Shown: piece by piece, positions 24,186 to 32,707 of the stretch
Layout: each line of letters begins with the position of its first letter
How positions within the stretch are numbered: the first letter of the stretch is position 1
Assembly: GCA_900542905.1 (NCBI GenBank)
Contig: UQPF01000003.1
Span: forward strand, 62,001-126,000
DNA from: an uncultured Collinsella sp.
GTDB taxonomy: Bacteria > Actinomycetota > Coriobacteriia > Coriobacteriales > Coriobacteriaceae
DNA length: 64,000 nt
Reading direction: 5' to 3'
Notes under the pieces: generated by a model
Seen by the model: only the letters and a program-made list of their open reading frames with translations
The model's database searches: none
What the model was told of the DNA's origin: nothing
Translations under genes and position numbers: made by a program

Positions 24186-25052
24186 TTAGCCGATTTCGGT
24201 AAACATCGCTGCTGGTGCGTTGAACTCAAACTCGACAATACCGCAGGAACCGTAACGGTTCTTTGTGATTGAAGCAATGACGGGCCGTTTTTTAAGCAAC
24301 ATATTGGCATTACGCTCTTCGGGCTTATCGCCCTTAATAGAAAGCGACATAACGAGATCTGCCGAATACTCGAACATGTTGCACCCGCCTATCGCCTGAA
24401 GCCCGGTGGTCTGCTTGTCGTAATTAACGCGGTTAATTGATGAGATAGCGAAGAGCGGACAATGGGCCTCATCCACGATTCGGCGGAGCTCGGAAGCGAC
24501 GAGCTTGAGACCGATACGCTCGTCGGCAATGCGCAGTTCCTGCGGCAAAGAGACGATTTGCGCGTAATCAACAATAACCAGTGGCGGTTCGCCATGTTTA
24601 TCGGCAACCTCTTCGATTGCCTTTCGCATCCCGGCATATTTAATTTCACCAGGAATGATATACATTCGCTCGGCGATGCTGCGGGCGTAAATGTCGAGAA
24701 CCTTCTCGAAGAGCCCGCGTTTGTCCTCAGACATGCCATCGCCGTTCATATCATCGTGCGTGAGCTCGCCGCCCGAGATGCGGGTGAGGCTCTTCGCGAG
24801 CATGCTGTCTCGCCCGAGCTCGCCCTCAAAGATGACCACCGGATGGCCAGCAATGGCCCATCCGTCGGCGATTTGCTGCATAAACGTTGTTTTACCCGTA
24901 CCGGGTCCGCCGGGGACGATGCACAGGTATTGACGAAGACCTCCGAGGATAGTATCCAGCGCACCGTGTTCGATATGCCCAAGCGGCCTATTCTTTAAGA
25001 TACGCAAGGCGGTCTCGTCGAGGCCGACGCTCATGGGATTTAAAGCCGGCAC
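24186..25052 (-). CDS. DnaB-like RecA-fold ATPase
   Basis: A 288-residue ATPase like the C-terminal domain of replicative helicase DnaB or plasmid RepA-type helicases. Walker A is GGPGTGKTT (48-56), a Walker B strand is PPLVIVDYAQIV, and an arginine-bearing ITKNRYGSCG lies near the end. The N-terminal DnaB domain is absent. A GGAGG ten bases before GTG 25052 supports that start, which overlaps the excisionase-like gene by 13 bases. It probably supports replication of the excised element. Confidence 0.8.
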   Translation of the reverse strand: MPALNPMSVGLDETALRILKNRPLGHIEHGALDTILGGLRQYLCIVPGGPGTGKTTFMQQIADGWAIAGHPVVIFEGELGRDSMLAKSLTRISGGELTHDDMNGDGMSEDKRGLFEKVLDIYARSIAERMYIIPGEIKYAGMRKAIEEVADKHGEPPLVIVDYAQIVSLPQELRIADERIGLKLVASELRRIVDEAHCPLFAISSINRVNYDKQTTGLQAIGGCNMFEYSADLVMSLSIKGDKPEERNANMLLKKRPVIASITKNRYGSCGIVEFEFNAPAAMFTEIG

Positions 25053-25294
25053 GGTTCGCTCGCCTCCAATTCATGGAGGTATGCAAAGAAGCTCGATTCA
25101 AGGATGTAAATGCGGCGGTGCAACGCAATCGCGCGCCCGCTCTCCTTCATCATCTTCGAGGCCGTAACCGGACTCAAGCCGGTTATCTTGCACACTTCAG
25201 CGATGCCAAGAAGGCGCTCGTGGCCCAAGTTGGAATCAGAAGAAACCGCAGTTGATGCTTGTACGGCAGCGTACGGTTCAGGCTCTACAATCAT
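25040..25294 (-). CDS. Excisionase-like helix-turn-helix protein
   Basis: An 84-residue protein with a MerR/excisionase-like winged helix-turn-helix: LLGIAEVCKITGLSPVTASK, then HRRIYILESSFFAYL. Small proteins of this kind near an integrase direct excision or act as replication initiators' regulators. It heads the minus-strand operon of the DnaB-like ATPase and overlaps it. Confidence 0.65.
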   Translation of the reverse strand: MIVEPEPYAAVQASTAVSSDSNLGHERLLGIAEVCKITGLSPVTASKMMKESGRAIALHRRIYILESSFFAYLHELEASEPCRL

Positions 25295-25556
25295 GGTAGA
25301 ATCCTTTCAGGCTAGCTCGCCCCTCCCCCTTCGTCGCCAAACTTAGATAGGGAAGGGCGGGCGGCTTTTTAATCAATGACCGAAAATAAAATAACTCCTT
25401 TCAAACAAGCTGGTCAGGCGCTTACTGTTTATATTGTAACACTGTCTGTTGCACAATCATATCTAGTTACAGTTCTAATTTCTAATTCACTTTCTGACTG
25501 TATAGACTTTATTGTCTGACTGATTTAATATATATACAACGATGATTGGAGTGGTT
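25295..25556. promoter_or_regulatory. Divergent AT-rich promoter gap within the element
   Basis: About 260 bp between the divergent excisionase-like gene and the gene at 25557, much more AT-rich than its surroundings, with repeated CTGACTG/TCTGACTG words (about 25493-25526). Likely divergent promoters and possibly a replication or control region; no site is defined. Confidence 0.4.
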
Positions 25557-26321
25557 ATGGGACGTTTACCATTATCCGGAAGTAAGATGCGGAAAATTAA
25601 GTTCGGAACAACTGTTCAGGCGACGACCCCGGAGAAAATCGAAGAGCTACGCCTCAAGAACCCCGAATCAGTCAGAAGCACCGGCGAGGCTATCGACTAT
25701 CTATGCAACCTGCTCACGGGGTTGCAGCCGAGGGTCGCCAGGGCCCTCGATGAGGCGTGCCTCAGGGAAGCTCGGCAAATCACCAATGAAATGAAGGCCC
25801 TTCCCGTTGACGGATCAGAAGAAATGAGTTTTAGTCAATTGGAACTTTATCGAGAGCAATTCCAGAGGCTCCACGACCATTTCTCTTTATATTGCGAGAA
25901 AGAGGAGAGGCCCCAGGGAATGAGACGGGTCGATCTCCTCGGCGGCGATTACGCTGTCCTCCCCTCCTCTTGGACTTTATTGGAAACAGAGGAATGCGCG
26001 AAGTCTTGCAGCCAGGTCGGAATTATCGAAATTCGCGGCGGCGCAAAATACGATGCGCCTCATTTTGCCTTCTTCCATAACGGAGAGTACAGTCAAAAGG
26101 ACAAATTGCAGCGCGCAACCAAACTCTGGCCCCGCATGACCGACGTGATGCGCGACGAGGTCAAACTGGTCACAGATGATGAGGGACATTACCTAAATAT
26201 GGACGAGCACCTAGCCGCCCCCATCATTTGTTATTTCAACCTTCTAGATGCCAGCTACTATCAGTCTATGGAGCTGGAGCCGCCATATGGCGCAATGATC
26301 TACCGAAACAATGTCGCTTAA
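25557..26321 (+). CDS. Hypothetical protein of the mobilizable element
   Basis: A 254-residue protein of unknown family. The N-terminal 60 residues (MRKIKFGTTVQATTPEKIEE, then STGEAIDYLCNLLTGL) look like a ribbon-helix-helix or short DNA-binding segment; the rest is mixed helix-strand (GIIEIRGGAKYDAPHFAFFH) without membrane parts. GGAG six bases before ATG 25557 favours that start over the ATG at 25542. It is the only plus-strand gene in this part of the element, followed by a strong terminator, and faces the integrase. Confidence 0.55.
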   Translation: MGRLPLSGSKMRKIKFGTTVQATTPEKIEELRLKNPESVRSTGEAIDYLCNLLTGLQPRVARALDEACLREARQITNEMKALPVDGSEEMSFSQLELYREQFQRLHDHFSLYCEKEERPQGMRRVDLLGGDYAVLPSSWTLLETEECAKSCSQVGIIEIRGGAKYDAPHFAFFHNGEYSQKDKLQRATKLWPRMTDVMRDEVKLVTDDEGHYLNMDEHLAAPIICYFNLLDASYYQSMELEPPYGAMIYRNNVA

Positions 26322-26352
26322 AAAAGAGGCCCCTTTGGGGCCTCTTTTTAGC
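26319..26352. terminator. Bidirectional terminator between hypothetical gene and integrase
   Basis: AAAAGAGGCCCC with GGGGCCTCTTTTT around TTT, U-rich on both strands, between convergent genes. Confidence 0.88.
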
Positions 26353-26357
26353 CCTTT

Positions 26358-27635
26358 TTAGCCCTTCAGCAGATCATCCAGCACTGATGCTGCCTTCTGG
26401 TCATTTGCCTCGATAAAGTGGCTATAGATAGACAGCGTCGTCGATGGGCTAGCATGGCCCAAACGCGCCTGGATCGTCTTAATGTCCGCATTGGCACCAA
26501 CGAGCAAAGTCGCTTGCGTATGTCTAAGCTCATGAGGCTTCAGCCCGCTATAACCCGTATAGCGGGTACGTTTGACGCCGTCACTCCCAATGACTTCCCT
26601 GCTCTCCTTAAAAGTACCGAAGCCGTTTTTCGCCGCAAACAGCCTAAACGCCCTTGAATAGTTATGTCCATCCATCCGGGTCACAAGAGCCCGTTTGCCG
26701 TTGGCGGCGTCAACGATCCCAATGGAATGGACAATGGGCGTTTCTCCAGTCTGCCCCACTGCAAAGGAATCGAACTCACTCCGCTGAATGGCTTTCCACC
26801 TGTCCAGATAGTCGGCGAGTTCATTTCCAACCGAAATCTTACGCCTGCTCATCTTTGATTTAGGCGGCCTCAATGTCCTGTCGTTCGTATATTGCTTTAC
26901 TATCCTCAGAGTCTTGGCGTCGGGGTCATAATCCTCCCATGAGAGACCAAGGGCCTCCCCCTTCCTCAAACCGCAGAGAAGTAGAAGCATTGTGCATGTG
27001 ATAAAGGAAGATGGCTTCTCCTCCAAAAGGACCGCAAGAAGCCTTGCCGCCTCATCGGCGCTCAGCGCCTTACGAGCCTCGACATTCTGCTTGGGCAGTT
27101 TCACTCCCCTACAAGGGTTTTTGCCCACGAGGTCGTTATCGACGGCATCCTCCATTACCTGTTTGAGCTTGATGTGGATGCGGCGAATTTCACTTTCGCT
27201 GAATCGGCCTTCTTTTCTAGCCTTGGCATAAGCAGTGCGAACGTCATCCGATTTAAGCCGAGTGAGATCGGGATTGCCGAACAGCTCGCGTATGTGACGA
27301 ATGTCCAAACCTTCACGCTCATAAGCAAGAGGTGATCCCATGGTCGACTCCCTGTTCGCGTGAAACCTGTCCGCATAATCTGATAGGCCCAGAGGACCAT
27401 TGCCACGGTTGGAAGCGCCCTCAAGTTCAGCTCTATAGGCCTCCAGCGCCTTGGCGACTTCACTCGGCCAGTTTTTCGGGTTCTTGCTTCTGCAGTGAAC
27501 CCTGCGTGACGGACTACGGCGGTACCGTCCTGTCTCCGGATCTTTTCCCAGGGAAAAATAAATCCGATAGACGCCTTTGCTCTTATCGATGCATTCCGAT
27601 GTGCCGCGAGCGGTCTTTTTTATCAATCCCTGCAA
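26358..27635 (-). CDS. int: Tyrosine recombinase (integrase) of the element
   Basis: A 425-residue phage-type integrase that catalyses insertion at tRNA-Thr. The catalytic domain shows R224 in GLRKGEALG, H368-x-x-R371 in KPHELRHTQATLL, a second histidine in RLGHASPSTT and the nucleophile Y404 in SIYSHF. The N-terminal arm-binding (GVYRIYFSLGKDPETGRYRR) and core-binding (about 80-170) domains are present. The start appears to be TTG at 27635 behind GAGGGA. It lies 230 bp from attR and reads away from it, with two inverted repeats in between. Confidence 0.92.
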   Translation of the reverse strand: MQGLIKKTARGTSECIDKSKGVYRIYFSLGKDPETGRYRRSPSRRVHCRSKNPKNWPSEVAKALEAYRAELEGASNRGNGPLGLSDYADRFHANRESTMGSPLAYEREGLDIRHIRELFGNPDLTRLKSDDVRTAYAKARKEGRFSESEIRRIHIKLKQVMEDAVDNDLVGKNPCRGVKLPKQNVEARKALSADEAARLLAVLLEEKPSSFITCTMLLLLCGLRKGEALGLSWEDYDPDAKTLRIVKQYTNDRTLRPPKSKMSRRKISVGNELADYLDRWKAIQRSEFDSFAVGQTGETPIVHSIGIVDAANGKRALVTRMDGHNYSRAFRLFAAKNGFGTFKESREVIGSDGVKRTRYTGYSGLKPHELRHTQATLLVGANADIKTIQARLGHASPSTTLSIYSHFIEANDQKAASVLDDLLKG

Positions 27636-27653
27636 TCATATCCCTCGTTAGAT

Positions 27654-27745
27654 TTTCGATTAGGCTTGCTGGCAAAGCCTTTAAAGCTTTGCCAGCAAGC
27701 CTAATCGAAACTTTTCACACTTTCAAGTCTCTCTAAGTGTGAAAA
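27654..27745. repeat. Two perfect inverted repeats between integrase and attR
   Basis: A 25-bp perfect inverted repeat (27654-27678 with 27686-27710, outer end TTTCGATTAGGC) around CTTTAAA, then an 11-bp one (TTTTCACACTT, 27712-27722 with 27735-27745). They sit directly upstream of int, where arm-type binding or excision-control sites would be. Confidence 0.8.
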
Positions 27746-27862
27746 TAGTGGGAAATATGATTCTAATAGCTAGCTCAATAATTGTTAATTACCTATTTCT
27801 ACCTGCGCTTCCTTTTAATTCAGTGAAATTGGCCTCATCTCGTCAAATGCCGAATTCACGTA

Positions 27863-27912
27863 CTCGTAAAGCGGGGGTCACCGGTTCGAGCCCGGTCGCT
27901 GGCTCCATTGCA
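27863..27912 (+). repeat. Right attachment site (attR)
   Basis: Exact 50-bp copy of 12742-12791, the displaced 3' half of tRNA-Thr. It is followed by GCCGCCTTCGGGCGGC and a T run (about 27918-27941), the original terminator of the tRNA gene. Confidence 0.92.
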
Positions 27913-27942
27913 CAAGATAGCCGCCTTCGGGCGGCTTTTTTG

Positions 27943-28115
27943 TTGCTGATTTCGGGCGCGCTTCCGCCAATCCAAGCACAACGCCGCCGGAAACTCTCCT
28001 ACTCAACAAAAGCCCCGCCAACCGCAATCCCCAAAGGAACCGCGTTCAGCGGGGCCCAAGCGAGCTCCCCCAAGGGATAACGCTCGCAACACGAACAGCT
28101 CAGCCGAGCAGCGCG
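27943..28115. other. Short gap after attR
   Basis: Chromosomal sequence between the tRNA terminator and YhcH. It includes a weak CCCCGC / GCGGGG hairpin (about 28012-28057) that may end the YhcH transcript. No gene seen. Confidence 0.4.
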
Positions 28116-28589
28116 CTACTCCTCCCAGTAAGCATCTGCAAGCAGCTTAAAGCAAATCTTCTTGACCGGCTGCGCGCCATCGCCCTGGAACTCGAGCGTG
28201 GGCATGTGAGGCTCGCCGGCAACAAACAGCGCAAACTTGTCGTCAGCAAGATCGCCGGCGATCGAGGCGTCGGAATCGACCAGATCGTAGTCGTCCTTCT
28301 CGTCAAACTCCTGAACCAGCGTCAGGCTGCCCGTGGCAACCTTAAAGGCCTCGCGACCCTCGACGTCGATCTGCAGGTCGTGATAGCGCTGATGCGTCTC
28401 ATAGTGAGCCTCGGCTTCGGGACGCGTCGTGGGAGCCATGACGTTCGCAAAGACCTTGTCGCCCAGAATCGGATGGCTGCCGACCTCGAGCTTCGCCGGA
28501 TCGTTCTCCTCGAGCCAGTCGATCAGCACGTCGAGGCCCTTGAGCATTCCACGGTACTCCTCGATATCGCCCAATGCACCGTAAATCAT
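28116..28589 (-). CDS. YhcH/YjgK/YiaL family protein
   Basis: A 157-residue cupin-fold protein (MIYGALGDIEEYRGM, HYETHQRYHDLQIDVEGREA, FALFVAGEPHMPTLEFQGDG). Family members sit in sialic-acid and other sugar operons; an anomerase or isomerase role on amino sugars has been proposed. Here it is next to the amino-sugar and tagatose genes. Length is normal for the family. Confidence 0.85.
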   Translation of the reverse strand: MIYGALGDIEEYRGMLKGLDVLIDWLEENDPAKLEVGSHPILGDKVFANVMAPTTRPEAEAHYETHQRYHDLQIDVEGREAFKVATGSLTLVQEFDEKDDYDLVDSDASIAGDLADDKFALFVAGEPHMPTLEFQGDGAQPVKKICFKLLADAYWEE

Positions 28590-28621
28590 CTAAATCCCCT
28601 CTCGGATCGTTTCTTTGGCGG

Positions 28622-28745
28622 CTACTCGGCAAACGCATTACCGACGCTGTTGCCACCCACATGCGTCTCGACCAGGGTAAGGTCGGGATTGAACACGACT
28701 GTGTCAGCGTCGCGCCCCGGCATAATGCTACTGCACTTATCGTCG
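28622..28745 (-). pseudogene. C-terminal remnant of a second nagA
   Basis: About 41 codons ending in TAG read SSIMPGRDADTVVFNPDLTL then VETHVGGNSVGNAFAE, matching the last residues of NagA encoded at 31480 (GSIMPGRDADFVVFDHELTL). Nothing upstream continues the gene. It is the stump of a duplicated or recombined nagA, lying between YhcH and LacC. Confidence 0.8.
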
Positions 28746-28786
28746 ACAGGAGCTAGCAAGCGATGCCGGGGCCGTCACCCAAACTC

Positions 28787-29722
28787 TTACAGCTCGGTCA
28801 CGACAACGCCGTTGTAGACCTCGTCCCAACGGTCCATGACCAGATGGCCGGTCATGGGATCCATGGCGTTGAGCTTGCCGCAGGTGTTGGCGGTACGCAG
28901 CACCGTCTCGTCGTCTGCGCCGGCAGCGATGGCATGCGCGAAGCCTGCGATAGTGGAGTCACCAGAGCCCGTGGCGTTAACGGCAGGGATATCGGGCGTC
29001 TTTGCGCGGAACGCACGGCCATTGTGGAAGCCAACGGAGCCGGCAGCACCCATGGACACGACGACCCAGGGGATATCGGAGAAGCGGGCATCAGAGGCGA
29101 GCGCGGCGCGGAGCTCGTCCACATCGTCGGTGGTAAAGCTCGTGCCCAGAAGGCCGTTGATCTCGGTCAGATTAGGCTTGACCAGCTCGGGCTTAATTTC
29201 GGACTTAAGGGCGGCCTCGAGCGAAGCACCCGAGGTATCGAGCAGCACCTTGGCGCCGGCGTTCTCGGCAATGCCCGTGATCTTGGCATAGTAGTCTGCC
29301 TCGACACCGCGGGGCAGAGAACCCGAAATGGTGACGACGTCGGCCTTGCCCGCAAGCTCAGTAAACTTGGCAGTAAAGGCATCGAGCTCCTCGGGGGCAA
29401 TTGTCGGGCCACTCTCGAGCAGCTCGGTCTGGTTGCCGGCGTGGAGGATGTTGAGGCAAATGCGAGTCTCGCCCTTGATGGGCACAAAGTCGTTGTTAAT
29501 ACCGTTGGCGTCCATAAGCTCAGCCATGTAGGCGCCCATGTGGCCGCCGAGCAAACCGGTTGCCACAACGTCGTCGCCCAGCTGACCCAGCACACGGGCC
29601 ACGTTGAGGCCCTTGCCGCCGGCGGTCTTTTCGGGCGTCACACGGTTGACGTCGTCGATAACGAGCTCATCGAGCTGATAGCGCGTATCAACAGACGGGT
29701 TCATCGTAACGGTGAGGATCAT
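28787..29722 (-). CDS. lacC: Tagatose-6-phosphate kinase (PfkB family)
   Basis: A 311-residue PfkB sugar kinase. MILTVTMNPSVDTRYQLDEL, KTAGGKGLNVARVLGQLG and the C-terminal anion-hole/catalytic NATGSGDSTIAGFAHAI are diagnostic; the N-terminal sequence is LacC-like. It would phosphorylate tagatose-6-phosphate to the 1,6-bisphosphate, but 1-phosphofructokinase is a close relative. Context (AgaS, NagA, LacX here and LacG/LacE at the left) supports tagatose. The aldolase LacD and isomerase LacAB are not in the window. Confidence 0.78.
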   Translation of the reverse strand: MILTVTMNPSVDTRYQLDELVIDDVNRVTPEKTAGGKGLNVARVLGQLGDDVVATGLLGGHMGAYMAELMDANGINNDFVPIKGETRICLNILHAGNQTELLESGPTIAPEELDAFTAKFTELAGKADVVTISGSLPRGVEADYYAKITGIAENAGAKVLLDTSGASLEAALKSEIKPELVKPNLTEINGLLGTSFTTDDVDELRAALASDARFSDIPWVVVSMGAAGSVGFHNGRAFRAKTPDIPAVNATGSGDSTIAGFAHAIAAGADDETVLRTANTCGKLNAMDPMTGHLVMDRWDEVYNGVVVTEL

Positions 29723-29781
29723 TTTTAGCTCCTTATCTCGCAGGCTCCTTGTGCCTCGCGATACGAGTCGACAAAACGGAA

Positions 29782-30663
29782 TTACAGAATCTCAATCGTG
29801 AACGAGCGAACGACGGTCTCCTTGGGCTTGGCGACAAGGCAGCCGCGCTTATGCTCAAGCACGTCGTCCTCATCGGAGCAGGTCGAAAGGCCGCCCCAAG
29901 GCTCAACCGCCACAAAATCGCCCTCGGGCTTGCTCCACACAATAAGATATGGGAAGCCCTCAAAGCTCAGGCGGACGCCCTTGTCCTCGCCCTTTTTGGA
30001 AAGCGTGACCTGACGGCTCTCGAGCACGTCAAAGATGGTCTCCGCAAAATCGAAGAGCTCGTGCGACAGGGGCAGCGTCTTTCCCACCATGGGGTTCTTG
30101 GAGCGGTTTGCCACGTCAATCAAGCCAGTCGAAGGGACAGCAGTGCAAAGCTCCGCAGCCTCGTCTTTCTCAAAGCGCAGCTCGTAGTCCGTATAGGACT
30201 CACCCTCATCGAGCGGACACCTAAAGCCGGGGTGTCCACCGATAAAGAACGGCATGTCCTCGGTGCCCTCGTTGGTCACCTCATAAGTGACACGCACGGC
30301 GGCGTCCTCGAGCGTATAGCGAGCGACAAGTTTAAACGGATACGGATAATCGCTCAGCAATGCAGCGTTATCCTCGGATGCCAGGCACATAGCCAGCTCG
30401 TTTGCGCTTTGACTCAACAGCTTCCACTCCTGCTTGCGCGCAAAGCCGTGGCGGGCGAGCTTCACATGATGCCCGGCAAACGTCATGGCGCTGTTATCGC
30501 GCAAACCTCCGCAAATCGGGAAGCAAATCGGTGCCTGGCCGGACCACACGGCGGGATCGCCCTGCCACAAGTACTCGCGACCTCCAGCCTCAATCGAGGT
30601 AAACGAGCCGCCGGCCGTGGAGACCTTGATAGAAATCGAATCGTTGGAGAGAGCGTATTCCAT
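29782..30663 (-). CDS. lacX: Aldose 1-epimerase family protein, LacX type
   Basis: A 293-residue mutarotase-like protein of the LacX branch: ISIKVSTAGGSFTSIEAGGR, YLWQGDPAVWSGQAPICFP, catalytic-type histidine in HHVKLARHGFAR, FIGGHPGFRCPL, and YLIVWSKPEGDFVAVEPWGG. LacX genes accompany tagatose-route lac operons. The frame is open 45 codons upstream; the ATG at 30663 with AAAGGATG is preferred. It precedes lacC on the same strand by 59 bp and is likely co-transcribed. Confidence 0.82.
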   Translation of the reverse strand: MEYALSNDSISIKVSTAGGSFTSIEAGGREYLWQGDPAVWSGQAPICFPICGGLRDNSAMTFAGHHVKLARHGFARKQEWKLLSQSANELAMCLASEDNAALLSDYPYPFKLVARYTLEDAAVRVTYEVTNEGTEDMPFFIGGHPGFRCPLDEGESYTDYELRFEKDEAAELCTAVPSTGLIDVANRSKNPMVGKTLPLSHELFDFAETIFDVLESRQVTLSKKGEDKGVRLSFEGFPYLIVWSKPEGDFVAVEPWGGLSTCSDEDDVLEHKRGCLVAKPKETVVRSFTIEIL

Positions 30664-30819
30664 TGTCCATCCTTTCGAACAACTGCTTTTTGCTCGCAAG
30701 AACCCGTCTCGGCCCTGACCAAAGGACAAACCCACACGTTCATCGATGCGTCCGGTTTCCCAGGCATGCAACGGGGTACCATACAGACATTGATGCAATT
30801 ACAGCTGAAAGGCCTTCTT

Positions 30820-31404
30820 ATGCGAACCATCATCCTTTATGCCTCACGCCACCACGGCAATACGAAAAAGCTCGTGGACGCCATCGTTGAGGCACACCCC
30901 GAAATCGATACCCTCGACGTGAAGTCACTCGGTAAAAACGAGTACCCCGACCTGCACGAATACCATCTGATCGGTGTCGCCACGGGCATCTATTACTCCG
31001 AGATCGACAAAGATATGGCGCGCGTGCTCACTAACGTGCTGCAGCCGCAGGACAAGGTGTTTGGCCTTATGACCTACGGTGGCAAAAACAAGTGGTACGG
31101 CAAGGATATCGATGGCATCTGCCGCATGAGGCAGGCCATCTTTATGGGTGTCTACGGCTGCCCCGGATTTGACACGTGGGGTCCGTTCAAGATTACCGGC
31201 GGCGTCCAGAAGGGACACCCGACCGCTGAGGAAATTAAGGGCGCCGTCGACTTCTTCGACAAGATCGAAGACGAGTACGGCGACATCATCGTCGAAGAGT
31301 ACGCCAAGCGCGAGAAGCGTCTAGCATACGAAAAGGAGCATCCCGCGGGGGGTCTTGTGGCCGGCGTCAAGCGCACGGCAAAGAAGATCGCTAACAAGCT
31401 GTAA
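30820..31404 (+). CDS. Flavodoxin-like protein
   Basis: A 194-residue protein beginning MRTIILYASRHHGNTKKLVD, a flavodoxin FMN-phosphate loop (T/S-rich after the first strand), then VATGIYYSEI and FGLMTYGGKNK, with GCPGFDTWGPFKITGGVQKG later. The last 40 residues are basic and helical. It probably binds FMN and carries electrons, or is a flavodoxin-like oxidoreductase. It is divergent from lacX and converges on nagA; its link to sugar metabolism is unclear. RBS GAAAGG precedes the ATG. Confidence 0.75.
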   Translation: MRTIILYASRHHGNTKKLVDAIVEAHPEIDTLDVKSLGKNEYPDLHEYHLIGVATGIYYSEIDKDMARVLTNVLQPQDKVFGLMTYGGKNKWYGKDIDGICRMRQAIFMGVYGCPGFDTWGPFKITGGVQKGHPTAEEIKGAVDFFDKIEDEYGDIIVEEYAKREKRLAYEKEHPAGGLVAGVKRTAKKIANKL

Positions 31405-31435
31405 CTGTTAAGGTGCTTTTGAGCATTTAACCCAT

Positions 31436-31475
31436 ACGGCGGGTCCGAGCAGATTCGGGCCCGCCGTCTTTTTCT
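31436..31475 (+). terminator. Terminator after the flavodoxin gene
   Basis: ACGGCGGGTCCG pairs with CGGGCCCGCCGT and is followed by CTTTTTC, between convergent genes. Confidence 0.85.
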
Positions 31476-31479
31476 ATCG

Positions 31480-32649
31480 TTACTCGGTAAAGGCGTTGCC
31501 GACGCTCTGGCCGCCAACATACGTCTCGACGAGGGTGAGCTCATGGTCGAACACGACAAAGTCGGCGTCGCGACCCGGCATGATGCTGCCGCACTTATCC
31601 TCGATGTGCGCGGAGCGCGCCGGCACCTCAGTTGCCATGCGAATGGCGATATCGGCGCTGGCGATGCCCCAGTCGACGATGTTCTTGACGCCCTGGGCAA
31701 GCGTGAGCACCGAGCCGGCAATGCTCTTGCCGTCGGCGAGCCAGCACAGGTTGTCCTTCATGATGACGTCCATGCCGCCACTGGTGTAGCTGCCCTCGGG
31801 CATGCCGCCGCAGCCCAGGCAGTCGGTGATGAGCACCGTGTGTTGCCAGCCCTTTGCCTGCAGCAGCGCCTTGATGGCGGCAGGGTTTACGTGCTTGCCG
31901 TCACAGATGATCTCGGCATAGGTCTCGGGCGTGGACATGGCAGCGCCCACGACACCGGGCTCACGGTGATGCAGCCCGCGCTGGCCGTTATAGGTATGCG
32001 TAAAGCAGCTGGCACCGGCGTTGATGGCAGCGATGCACTCATCGTAGGTGGCGTCGGAGTGACCGATGCTGGTCACCACGCCCTTGGCGTTCAGAGCAGC
32101 CGCATAAGCAGCGGCACCGTCGCGCTCGGCGGCCATGGCGCTCTTAACGATGCGACCGCCCGCAGCCTCCTGCCACTGGTCGAAAACCTCCTCGGAGGGG
32201 TCAATCAGGTAAGCGGGGTTCTGCGCGCCCACGTGCTTCATGGTAAAGAAGGGGCCCTCCAGGTAGATGCCCTGAATGCGGGCACCGCAGAAGTCGGGGC
32301 CGCGGCCCTCGTCCGCCTTGGCGATAGCAGCGCAGGCGTCCTTGATCTGTTCGACGCCATCGGTGAACGTCGTGGGCAGCCAGCTGGTGGTACCGCGACG
32401 GGCGAGCTCGGTTGAGCTGATATCGATGCCCTCGGGATCGTTATCGGTAGTTGAGTGGTTGTAGAAGCCATGGATGTGAGTATCGACCATACCCGGTGCG
32501 ATCCACGATCCCGTGTAGTCCTTAATCTCGCAAGAGGGCTCGTCGGCCTGCCAGGCGCCAAAAACGCCATCCTCGACCATAAGATAGCCGCCCAGTTGCG
32601 GGCCTGCCGGCAAGAAGAACTTGTCAGCCTTAATTGCGTACGTGCTCAT
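31480..32649 (-). CDS. nagA: N-acetylglucosamine/galactosamine-6-phosphate deacetylase
   Basis: A 389-residue amidohydrolase that removes acetate from GlcNAc-6-P or GalNAc-6-P. Metal and catalytic motifs: VDTHIHGFYN, YLEGPFF (metal glutamate), SIGHSDAT and CFTHTYNGQ (metal histidines), and LITDCLG (catalytic aspartate). GAGGAG before the ATG at 32649 is preferred to the GTG two codons earlier. With AgaS upstream and a GalNAc-like PTS, GalNAc-6-P (AgaA-like role) is the likelier substrate, though nothing in the sequence proves it. Confidence 0.88.
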   Translation of the reverse strand: MSTYAIKADKFFLPAGPQLGGYLMVEDGVFGAWQADEPSCEIKDYTGSWIAPGMVDTHIHGFYNHSTTDNDPEGIDISSTELARRGTTSWLPTTFTDGVEQIKDACAAIAKADEGRGPDFCGARIQGIYLEGPFFTMKHVGAQNPAYLIDPSEEVFDQWQEAAGGRIVKSAMAAERDGAAAYAAALNAKGVVTSIGHSDATYDECIAAINAGASCFTHTYNGQRGLHHREPGVVGAAMSTPETYAEIICDGKHVNPAAIKALLQAKGWQHTVLITDCLGCGGMPEGSYTSGGMDVIMKDNLCWLADGKSIAGSVLTLAQGVKNIVDWGIASADIAIRMATEVPARSAHIEDKCGSIMPGRDADFVVFDHELTLVETYVGGQSVGNAFTE

Positions 32650-32707
32650 ATGCACTCCTCGCTTCTAAAGCAGTTGACTGTGGTAATGCTTATACCCAGC
32701 TCACGTA

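Larger units (their letters stand above)
12742..27912. mobile_element. Integrative mobilizable element in tRNA-Thr, about 15.1 kb
   Basis: Bounded by the 50-bp direct repeats. Contents: tyrosine integrase and excisionase-like gene at the right end, DnaB-like ATPase, MobC, relaxase, VirD4-like coupling protein, ISL3 and IS21 debris, a peptide-modification and export cluster, a ribbon-helix-helix-like gene and an inactivated EcsC-family gene. There is no VirB4, pilin or channel gene, so self-transfer is unlikely; mobilisation by a helper conjugative system is expected. Several cargo genes have visibly lower GC than the chromosome around them. Confidence 0.88.

Noticed and set aside
12742..27912. 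Prophage
   Set aside because: No capsid, terminase, portal or lysis genes; relaxase, MobC and coupling protein show conjugative mobilization.
12742..27912. Self-transmissible ICE
   Set aside because: No VirB4, VirB6, VirB8 or pilin-like gene was found between the att sites.
32663..32700. NagR-like operator before nagA (TGGTAATGCTTATACCC)
   Set aside because: The symmetry is weaker and the spacing differs from the CTGGTAGTAACCAG sites.
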